The notes below the pieces were generated by a model. That model was not told the origin of the DNA, did not search any database, and worked only from the letters and a program-made list of their open reading frames with translations. From Bacillota bacterium (lineage in GTDB: Bacteria; Bacillota; DTU025): DNA of 6,166 nt. Made by a program: the position numbers and the translations under genes. The stretch covers positions 1 to 6,166 of the forward strand of contig DUWJ01000311.1 in assembly GCA_012842765.1 (NCBI GenBank), given 5' to 3'. Below are positions 1 through 5,418 of the stretch, one piece after another (within the stretch, counting starts at the first letter, position 1; the number at the start of each line of letters is the position of its first letter).

Positions 1-146
1 TCGCCCACAAGCCCCAAAGTCTCGCCTCGGGGTATGCTAAAGCTGATATCATCTACAGCTTTCAGCGTCCCTTCCTTGCTCTTGAAGGTTCCTCCGCCAA
101 CACCGAAGTACTTCTTCAGGTTTTTCACCTCGACCAACGGCTCCAT
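1..146 (-). CDS. oppF: Oligopeptide ABC transporter ATP-binding protein OppF, N-terminal fragment (cut by the left window edge)
   Basis: This is the second nucleotide-binding subunit expected after OppD; with OppD it would hydrolyse ATP on the cytoplasmic face of the permease. Only 48 codons are inside the window. The peptide begins MEPLVEVKNLKKYF and runs through an AVDDISFSI stretch to GLVG at the edge, so the Walker A motif (usually GESGSGKS in this family) starts exactly where the sequence stops. The ATG start at 146-144 shares its A with the TGA stop of oppD (148-146), an arrangement that favours coupled translation. A purine-rich run inside the oppD end (about 162-156, GAGGGGG) sits 9 bases ahead and can serve as ribosome binding site. 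The OppF name rests on position after oppD plus the N-terminal pattern; a DppF-type ATPase would look the same in this fragment. It is a truncation by the window, not a pseudogene as far as can be seen. Confidence 0.88.
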   Translation of the reverse strand, partial: MEPLVEVKNLKKYFGVGGGTFKSKEGTLKAVDDISFSIPRGETLGLVG

Positions 147-1156
147 CAGGCCACGCCCCCTCTCTCCACGCGATCATATGTCGGCGCCAACGGGTACTGC
201 AGCCAACATGCCACCTTATGATGATCCGAGAGCTTAGTATAATCAGGCGGCTCATTGGCGCAGATCGACATCGCGTAATCGCACCTAGGAGCGAACGGAC
301 ACCCGGTCGGAGGACTTATCAAGTCCGGAGGCTGTCCCAGAATGGGCACAAGTTTTTTCTTCTCTTCCGCGTCCAGCCTCGGTACGGACTTCAGAAGGCC
401 CCATGTGTAAGGATGCTGGGCATGGTAGTAGATGTCGCGTACTGTACCGGTCTCTATCACTTTTCCAGCGTACATCACCAACACGCGCTGGGCCAAACCC
501 GCAACAACACCGAGATCGTGGGTGATCAGTATGATTGACATATTGAGCTTCTTCTTCAGCTCCGCCATGAGGCTTATAATCTGAGCCTGAATCGTGACAT
601 CTAGAGCCGTTGTGGGTTCATCTGCAATAAGAAGCATCGGGTTGCAGGCCAGAGCCATCGCTATCATCACCCTCTGCCTCATGCCTCCGCTGAACTCGTG
701 GGGATACGATCCCAAACGGCGTTCGGGCGAAGGAATCCCTACCATGTGAAGGAGTTCCACGCATCTCTTGACCGCCTGCTCCCGGGTGGCATTCTGGTGG
801 AGCATGATGCTTTCCACTATCTGAGTCTGAATCGTCAAAACAGGGTTTAGAGACGTCATAGGATCCTGGAATATCATCCCGATCTCGTTTCCGCGCACAT
901 GTTGCATCTGATTCTCGCTGAGCTTCAACAAATCGCGTCCATTGAAGAAGATCTGCCCGTCTATGATCTTCCCAGGCGGCGCCACCAGTTGCATTATGGA
1001 AAGCGCCGTGACGCTCTTACCACACCCAGACTCGCCAACAATAGCTATTGCTTCACCGGTGTCCACGTGGAAGCTCACATCACGGACTGCCTTGACTTCG
1101 CCTGAATATGTGAAGAACGATGTGCTAACGTTTCTGACTTCCAAAAGTCTGTCCAA
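146..1156 (-). CDS. oppD: Oligopeptide ABC transporter ATP-binding protein OppD
   Basis: Cytoplasmic ATPase subunit, 336 residues, close to the usual OppD length. Visible motifs in order: Walker A GESGCGKS (41-48), Q-loop in FQDP (96-99), ABC signature FSGGMRQR (155-162), Walker B LLIADEP (175-181) and the H-loop histidine in THD (213). The tail has the peptide/nickel-transporter C-terminal domain (oligo_HPY type), with GQPPDLISPPTGCPFAPRC at 274-292. Its cysteines 286, 292, 299 and 317 match the spacing of the cluster-binding tail known in OppD/DppD proteins. The start is TTG at 1156-1154: an in-frame TAG lies at 1171-1169 and no ATG or GTG occurs between. A GGGGGG ribosome binding site (1169-1164) is 7 bases upstream. 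It follows oppC by 30 bp and overlaps oppF by one base. All catalytic motifs are intact. The DppD alternative is less likely given the OppA type upstream. Confidence 0.94.
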   Translation of the reverse strand: MDRLLEVRNVSTSFFTYSGEVKAVRDVSFHVDTGEAIAIVGESGCGKSVTALSIMQLVAPPGKIIDGQIFFNGRDLLKLSENQMQHVRGNEIGMIFQDPMTSLNPVLTIQTQIVESIMLHQNATREQAVKRCVELLHMVGIPSPERRLGSYPHEFSGGMRQRVMIAMALACNPMLLIADEPTTALDVTIQAQIISLMAELKKKLNMSIILITHDLGVVAGLAQRVLVMYAGKVIETGTVRDIYYHAQHPYTWGLLKSVPRLDAEEKKKLVPILGQPPDLISPPTGCPFAPRCDYAMSICANEPPDYTKLSDHHKVACWLQYPLAPTYDRVERGGVA

Positions 1157-1186
1157 GAGGTATCCCCCCTACTCTATGTCCACCGG

Positions 1187-2101
1187 TTACTTGCGCTGCT
1201 TGGGATCGAGCGCATCTCGAAGACCGTCTCCGAGGAAGTTGAACGCGAACATAGTAATGCTTATAGCTATAGCTGGGAAGAAGAGCTGCCAGGGATATGA
1301 CCTGAAGCTCTGTAGCGCGTCGGATGCCAACACGCCCCAGCTGGCCATTGGCGCATTCACGCCAAGTCCAATGAAGCTCAAGAAGGCTTCGGTGAATATA
1401 GCCGACGGTATATTGAGCGTGGCGGTGACTATGATCGGGCCCATCGCATTTGGAATCAAGTGTTTGGTGATTATCTGCCAATTGCTTGCCCCGATCGACC
1501 GCGCTGCGAGAACGTAGTCCTGCTCCTTCAGACTAAGAACCTGACCTCTCACGATCCTCGCCATACCGAGCCAGTATACAAGGCCCAGCGCTATCAGGAT
1601 GTTCTGCAGACCAGGCTCGAGAATGACCATGAGCAATATGACGTAAAGCAGCATAGGAATGGCATTGAGCACCTCGACTATGCGCATCATGATATTGTCG
1701 ATCTTCCCGCCGTAAAAACCCGAAATCCCGCCATAGATCACTCCTACAGTGAGGTTGAGCAGACTCGCCAAAAACCCGACCGTAAGCGATATCCTGGCTC
1801 CGTACATGATGCGCGTCAACAGGTCGCGCCCCAGATCATCAGTGCCCAGCCAATGCTTTGAACTGCAATACTGGTTCTGCTCCTCTAGATTCTGGTCAGA
1901 GTAGCTGTACGGCGATACCATGGGGCCGAATATGGCAATCACGAGAATCGCCACGATGGTCCATAGCCCCACCATGGCCATACGGTTCTTCTTCAACCTG
2001 CGCCACGCATCTTGCCAGTAGGTAACTGACGGACGCACAATCGCTTCCGCGCTATCGATATCCTTGTTAATCGGTTTGAACATTTCAGCGCTATATTCCA
2101 C
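1187..2101 (-). CDS. oppC: Oligopeptide ABC transporter permease OppC
   Basis: Inner-membrane permease subunit, 304 residues, pairing with OppB to form the peptide channel. There is a cytoplasmic N-terminal tail, a first membrane helix at about 42-63, and then the family hallmark HWLGTDDLGRDLLTRIMYGA (83-102) leading into the five-helix transport domain (helices near 103-127, 139-163, 165-181, 218-245 and 271-292). The EAA loop that docks onto the ATPases is at about 196-218 (YVLAARSIGASNW, then KHLIPN). The protein ends in ALDPKQRK, as DppC/OppC proteins typically do. The start is GTG at 2101-2099. It is in the same frame as the oppB stop, with only two codons between, so no earlier start exists. 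Its ribosome binding site AAGGAG (2116-2111) is made by the last two sense codons of oppB, 9 bases ahead. This suggests that oppC translation depends on ribosomes finishing oppB. Confidence 0.94.
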   Translation of the reverse strand: MEYSAEMFKPINKDIDSAEAIVRPSVTYWQDAWRRLKKNRMAMVGLWTIVAILVIAIFGPMVSPYSYSDQNLEEQNQYCSSKHWLGTDDLGRDLLTRIMYGARISLTVGFLASLLNLTVGVIYGGISGFYGGKIDNIMMRIVEVLNAIPMLLYVILLMVILEPGLQNILIALGLVYWLGMARIVRGQVLSLKEQDYVLAARSIGASNWQIITKHLIPNAMGPIIVTATLNIPSAIFTEAFLSFIGLGVNAPMASWGVLASDALQSFRSYPWQLFFPAIAISITMFAFNFLGDGLRDALDPKQRK

Positions 2102-2107
2102 AGCTGC

Positions 2108-3040
2108 TCACTCCTTCGCGTCCGTCAGCTTGATCCTAGGATCGATCCAGCAGTAGGCAATGTCTACCAAGAAGTTCAGCATGACCAAAAGCGCGCTGTA
2201 GAATATCGTAACACCCATTATGGTAGTGTAATCCCTGTTGTAGATGCTCGTCACATAATAGCGTCCAAGCCCGGGTATGGCAAAGATATTCTCTACAACA
2301 AAGCTTCCAGTGATTATTCCCGCAATCAGAGGTCCCAAATAGGTAACCACCGGAAGTATAGCGTTCTTGATCACGTGCTTGTAGACGACAGCACCCCAGG
2401 AAAGTCCCTTGGATCTGGCTGTTCTGATGTAGTCTTGCGATAGCACATCCAGCGTACTAGATCGCATCAACCTTGCAAAGAAAGCCGTGGGGAACCCCGC
2501 CAGCGCCAGCATGGGAAGGATAACGTGTTTCGGAGTACCCCACATAGCAGCGGGCAGCCACTGAAGCTTTACAGCAAACACATACATGAGCAATGTTGCC
2601 ATGACGAAGCTTGGAACAGACACTCCTATGATGGCAAACGCCATTATGAAGTTATCCTGCCACTGATTCTGTTTGAGGGCGGATATTATCCCGCACGGGA
2701 CCCCCACCAAAAGGGCGAAAACGACGCTTACAAGTCCCAGATGGGCGCTGATAGGGAACCCCTCCCGAATGATGTCATTAACAGATCGGCCCAAATACTT
2801 GTAGGAAGGCCCCAGATCGCCCCGGAGCAAGTTGCCGATGTAGTCGACATACTGCTTCCATAGCGGGTCATTCAGTTTATACCGTTCCTCAATGTTCCTT
2901 TGAATCGCAGGAGGCAAGGCCTTCTCTCTCTTGAACGGGCCGCCCGGGATAGCGTGCATCAAGAAGAACGTCGCAGTCGCCACCACGAATATAACCAGTA
3001 TTACAGAAATGAACCTTCGTAGGACATATGAGCCCACCAA
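2108..3040 (-). CDS. oppB: Oligopeptide ABC transporter permease OppB
   Basis: Inner-membrane permease subunit, 310 residues, the usual OppB/DppB size. The N-terminus shows the family start pattern (YVLRRFISVILVIFVV with the first helix at about 9-29, then HAIPGGPF at 29-36), a periplasmic segment with LLRGDLGPSY (71-80), and helices near 98-122, 131-158, 172-190, 234-255 and 276-297. The EAA loop is at about 204-226 (YIRTARSKGLSWG, then KHVIKN). ENIFAIPGLGRYY at 250-262 is a further permease signature, and the end WIDPRIKL is typical. The start is not an ATG: the sequence reads TTG-GTG at 3040-3035 after an in-frame TGA at 3055-3053. TTG (3040) or GTG (3037) are the two options, behind a GGGAG ribosome binding site at 3051-3047 (spacing 6 or 9). 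I keep TTG, but GTG is equally plausible. It lies 107 bp after oppA, separated by hairpins. Confidence 0.94.
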   Translation of the reverse strand: MVGSYVLRRFISVILVIFVVATATFFLMHAIPGGPFKREKALPPAIQRNIEERYKLNDPLWKQYVDYIGNLLRGDLGPSYKYLGRSVNDIIREGFPISAHLGLVSVVFALLVGVPCGIISALKQNQWQDNFIMAFAIIGVSVPSFVMATLLMYVFAVKLQWLPAAMWGTPKHVILPMLALAGFPTAFFARLMRSSTLDVLSQDYIRTARSKGLSWGAVVYKHVIKNAILPVVTYLGPLIAGIITGSFVVENIFAIPGLGRYYVTSIYNRDYTTIMGVTIFYSALLVMLNFLVDIAYCWIDPRIKLTDAKE

Positions 3041-3065
3041 TATCAGCTCCCGTCAAATGCCAGAG

Positions 3066-3102
3066 CCGGGGGCATGCTCCGGTAACCCGTGCATGCCCCC
3101 GG
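3066..3102 (-). promoter_or_regulatory. Perfect 12-bp inverted repeat (mRNA hairpin) between oppA and oppB
   Basis: Arms CCGGGGGCATGC (3066-3077) and GCATGCCCCCGG (3091-3102) are exact reverse complements around a 13-base loop, so the opp transcript can form a very stable GC-rich stem here. No run of U follows on the minus strand (the next bases read CTCTGGCATTTGAC), so it does not look like a full intrinsic terminator. In binding-protein transporter operons such intercistronic stems are known to protect the 3' end of the binding-protein message or to cause partial termination, giving more binding protein than permease. That role is inferred here. Confidence 0.7.
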
Positions 3103-3121
3103 GCACTGATGGTTCATATAG

Positions 3122-3166
3122 ATACGTGCGCGCCTATAAGCGCCTTATCAATGCTCAAGCACGTAT
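3122..3166 (-). repeat. Inverted repeat spanning the oppA stop codon
   Basis: ATACGTGC (3122-3129) and GCACGTAT (3159-3166) are perfect 8-bp complements. They enclose a small inner stem ATAAG/CTTAT (3136-3140 with 3144-3148, 3-base loop). One arm lies in the last oppA codons and the tandem stops TGA-TAA (3150-3145) fall in the enclosed part, so translating ribosomes would open the outer stem. No U tract follows. It may act together with the stronger hairpin just downstream, or be a chance repeat. Confidence 0.4.
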
Positions 3167-4758
3167 GCTGTCGAGAAGTCGATGAAGCCCAGAGGCGATC
3201 TGAAAGCGCCCTTGATCCACGGCTTGATCACGGTCAGGTTGACATAGAAGTAGATCGGCATTATCGGCATCTCAGTCATGAGAATGGTCTCTGCGTCATG
3301 GAGCATCTTCGCACGCTTAGCTGTATTCAGCTCTGCCTGAGCTGCATAGATAAGCTCATCGTACTTCTTGCTGCCCCATCCCGTATCGTTGTTCCCGCCG
3401 CCGGTCACCCACATGTCGAGGAAGGTCATGGGATCAAGATAGTCACCAATCCAGCCTGCACGGGCCACCTCGTAGTTGAGCTGGGTGCGGGAATCGAGGT
3501 AGACCTGCCATTCCTGGTTGGTCAGCCTAACGTCGATCCCGAGGTTCTTCTTCCACATCTCCTGGATCGCCTCGGCGATCTTCTTATGGTTCTCGCTCGT
3601 GTTATATAGAATCGTCAACGTCGGGAAGCCTTTGCCATCCGGATATCCTGCTTCAGCAAGAAGCTTCTTTGCAGCAGCGAGATCTTCCTTGAAGTAATCC
3701 CCGCCAATCTTCCGGAAGTCCTTATCAGGCGTTGCATCGCCGAGCCCGTACGGCACATAGGCCAGTGCCGGAAGCTGTCCGCCCCTGACGACACGGTCTA
3801 TCAGAGTCTGACGGTCGATAGCCATGGTAAGAGCCTTGCGGACTCTCACGTCGTTGAGAGGCTTCTTAGTGACGTTGAACATGTAGTAGTAGGTTCCGAT
3901 GTACTCCGACTTATGTAGTAACCCTTGCTTCTCGAGGCGTTCTATTTCTGCAGCAGGAGGCGCATCGAACCAATCCAGCTGACCGGTCTCAAACATCGAA
4001 AGAGCGGTCTGAATATCATCGACCAGATAGAGGTCGAGCCTTTCCATGCCAACCTTCTTCCTATTCCAATAGTGCGGGTTGGGCACCAGCTCGATCTTGG
4101 AGTTGTGCTGCCACGATACCATCTTGTAAGGGCCGTTTCCAATGTAGTTCTTGGGATTCTGGAACCACCCTTCAGGATCCGCCTCCACAACCTTGCGGTA
4201 AACCGGCATCAAAGTTGGGAAGTTGCAGAGCTGAAGGAAATAAGGGGTCGGATTCTCCAACACAACCTGGAGAGTATAGTCATTGACTGCCCTTACGCCA
4301 ACCTTAGACGGGTCTTTCAGCTTTCCCTCGTTATACGGTCTTCCGTTCTTGATGTACCACAGCTGATATGCATACTCGGAAGCTGTCTCGGGCGCCAGTG
4401 CGCGCTTCCACGCCCATTCAAAGTCGTGGGCGGTTACAGGCTGCCCATTTGACCACTTTGTCTTGCGCAGCTTGAAGGTGTAGACAAGGCCATCCTTGCT
4501 GATCGTCCAGCTCTCCGCGATAGCTGGCTGAGGCACGTTGTTCTCGTCCATTCTCGTGAGGCCCTCAAAGCAGTTGAGCTCGATAATGGCCTCCGGGATT
4601 CCAGTGGACTTTGCCGGGTCAAGCGTCGACGGTTCTGTTCCCACATTGAAGCTGAGGATCTGCTTCTTGGCCAGTTTCTCTGCTGCAAAGCCAGTGGAGG
4701 CAATCAGCAGGACAGTCATGAAGCAAGCAAACCACAGTAGGGACTTACGAATCCGCAT
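3148..4758 (-). CDS. oppA: Periplasmic oligopeptide-binding protein OppA
   Basis: Solute-binding protein of 536 residues (SBP_bac_5 family) that captures peptides and delivers them to OppBC. A signal peptide is clear: basic MRIRK, hydrophobic 7-20, and probable cleavage after Ala25 (GFA|A). No lipobox is present. The family signature region is at about 81-121 (AESWTISKDG, then KWSNGQPVTAHDFEWAWKRA). The C-terminal part closely resembles E. coli OppA: YEVARAGWIGDYLDP at 429-443 lines up with YDVARAGWCADYNEP, so Asp439 probably corresponds to the aspartate that holds the peptide's free amino group, and PIYFYVNLTVIKPW (501-514) also matches. This favours oligopeptides over nickel, heme or dipeptides. 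The ATG start (4758-4756) has a strong GGGAGGT site (4773-4767) 8 bases ahead. The coding region ends with tandem stops TGA-TAA. It is the first gene of the operon. Confidence 0.95.
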   Translation of the reverse strand: MRIRKSLLWFACFMTVLLIASTGFAAEKLAKKQILSFNVGTEPSTLDPAKSTGIPEAIIELNCFEGLTRMDENNVPQPAIAESWTISKDGLVYTFKLRKTKWSNGQPVTAHDFEWAWKRALAPETASEYAYQLWYIKNGRPYNEGKLKDPSKVGVRAVNDYTLQVVLENPTPYFLQLCNFPTLMPVYRKVVEADPEGWFQNPKNYIGNGPYKMVSWQHNSKIELVPNPHYWNRKKVGMERLDLYLVDDIQTALSMFETGQLDWFDAPPAAEIERLEKQGLLHKSEYIGTYYYMFNVTKKPLNDVRVRKALTMAIDRQTLIDRVVRGGQLPALAYVPYGLGDATPDKDFRKIGGDYFKEDLAAAKKLLAEAGYPDGKGFPTLTILYNTSENHKKIAEAIQEMWKKNLGIDVRLTNQEWQVYLDSRTQLNYEVARAGWIGDYLDPMTFLDMWVTGGGNNDTGWGSKKYDELIYAAQAELNTAKRAKMLHDAETILMTEMPIMPIYFYVNLTVIKPWIKGAFRSPLGFIDFSTAYVLEH

Positions 4759-4766
4759 ACGAAACG

Positions 4767-4773
4767 ACCTCCC
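4767..4773 (-). promoter_or_regulatory. Strong ribosome binding site of oppA
   Basis: GGGAGGT on the minus strand, 8 bases before the oppA ATG. It is the best match to the anti-Shine-Dalgarno core in the operon and is paired with the only ATG start among the complete opp genes, consistent with OppA being made in excess over the membrane and ATPase subunits. Confidence 0.75.
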
Positions 4774-4784
4774 TCATTTTTTGG

Positions 4785-4821
4785 CTTCCGGGCAGGTATT
4801 CCAGTTTCGGGAATAAGCCGG
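4785..4821 (-). promoter_or_regulatory. Possible stem-loop in the oppA leader
   Basis: TATTCC (4797-4802) and GGAATA (4810-4815) are complementary around a 7-base loop, and CCGG at 4788-4791 can pair with CCGG at 4818-4821 to extend the stem across an asymmetric internal loop. It ends about a dozen bases before the oppA ribosome binding site. An alternative pairing GGTAT/ATACC (4795-4799 with 4823-4827) competes with it. I do not recognise a known riboswitch or leader family, and chance is a fair explanation. Confidence 0.25.
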
Positions 4822-4842
4822 GATACCCGTTACCCTGACATG

Positions 4843-4871
4843 GTTATTAAATGCAGTATTCGCTCTAACAA
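4843..4871 (-). promoter_or_regulatory. Candidate sigma-70 type promoter for the opp operon
   Basis: On the minus strand, TTGTTA (4871-4866) could be the -35 and AATAAC (4848-4843) the -10, each 4 of 6 to consensus with an ideal 17-base spacer. Transcription would start near 4836 and leave a leader of about 77 bases before oppA. It is the best-spaced pair I found in the 219-bp spacer, but both boxes are weak, so this is tentative. No convincing plus-strand promoter for the gene at 4978 was found in the same spacer. Confidence 0.3.
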
Positions 4872-4977
4872 GTGATAATCCTGCCAGCTATCCTTATGTA
4901 ATAGCGGACCCTTATTTACACAGACTAGGTGCTTAGGGCCATACTATTGGTACACATACTGGAAAGCTGGTGTTACA

Positions 4978-5418
4978 ATGGGTATCTTCAATCCAGCCCT
5001 TGCCATAGCCGCGGGAAGCGGAATAGCAATGGCTTTTCAAGGCGCCGTGAATTCTACTGCTGCAAAAACAATTGGACTTTGGGAGACTACTTTCGTGGTC
5101 TTGGCCTCCGGAGCGCTCCTCGCCGGAGCAGGACTAGCGGCAGGGCTCAACAGTGGAGGCCTTGCGCGATTAGGCGCTGCCCCATGGTGGAGCCTCCTTG
5201 GCGGACCCGTTGGACCATTAATCACAATCGCAGTGGCTTACGGAATCCGAAAGCTCGGCGCCGCAAACGCCACAACAGCGATCATAGTAGGCCAAATCGG
5301 GATGGCCGCGATCATAGACCACATGGGTTGGTTCGGCGTCAGGCCAATCGCCTTCAGCCCCATCAAAATACTAGGACTTACGCTGCTTACTGTAGGAGCC
5401 AGAATACTTCTAAGCTAG
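4978..5418 (+). CDS. Small DMT-superfamily transporter, YdcZ (DUF606) type
   Basis: Integral membrane protein of 146 residues, the normal size for YdcZ/DUF606 proteins, which are half-length relatives of the drug/metabolite transporters. Five hydrophobic segments are visible at about 5-27, 37-57, 70-90, 95-118 and 127-145. Family traits are QGAVNSTAA near the end of the first helix (19-29 region), PWW-SLLGGPVG before the third (69-79), IIVGQIGMAAIIDHMGWFGV (102-121) and RPI-x4-IKILGLTLL in the last part. The transported substrate is unknown; proteins this short probably work as dimers. The ATG start lacks a strong ribosome binding site (GGAAAG at 4961-4966 is 11 bases away), but no alternative start lies close upstream and a later start would lose the first helix. 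It is divergent from oppA and its last 9 bases overlap the end of the kinase gene on the other strand. It is probably monocistronic. Confidence 0.85.
   Translation: MGIFNPALAIAAGSGIAMAFQGAVNSTAAKTIGLWETTFVVLASGALLAGAGLAAGLNSGGLARLGAAPWWSLLGGPVGPLITIAVAYGIRKLGAANATTAIIVGQIGMAAIIDHMGWFGVRPIAFSPIKILGLTLLTVGARILLS

Noticed and set aside
942..1517. 191-codon open frame on the plus strand across the oppD/oppC junction
   Set aside because: It is antisense to two well-supported genes, its product resembles no family I know, and it has no ribosome binding site of note. A frame shadow of the GC-rich minus-strand genes explains it.
3066..3102. Intrinsic transcription terminator after oppA
   Set aside because: The stem is strong but no U-rich run follows on either strand, and oppB-oppF clearly belong to the same unit. 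A stabilising or attenuating element fits better.
3028..3609. 193-codon plus-strand open frame opposite the oppA 3' end and the oppA-oppB spacer
   Set aside because: It lies antisense to conserved oppA codons and runs through the inverted repeats; the composition looks non-coding.
3925..4452. 175-codon plus-strand open frame inside oppA
   Set aside because: Antisense shadow of the conserved central part of OppA, with no recognisable domain.
4759..4977. Riboswitch, small RNA gene or unlisted small ORF in the divergent spacer
   Set aside because: No known riboswitch core, no terminator-ended hairpin and no short frame with a good ribosome binding site could be made out.
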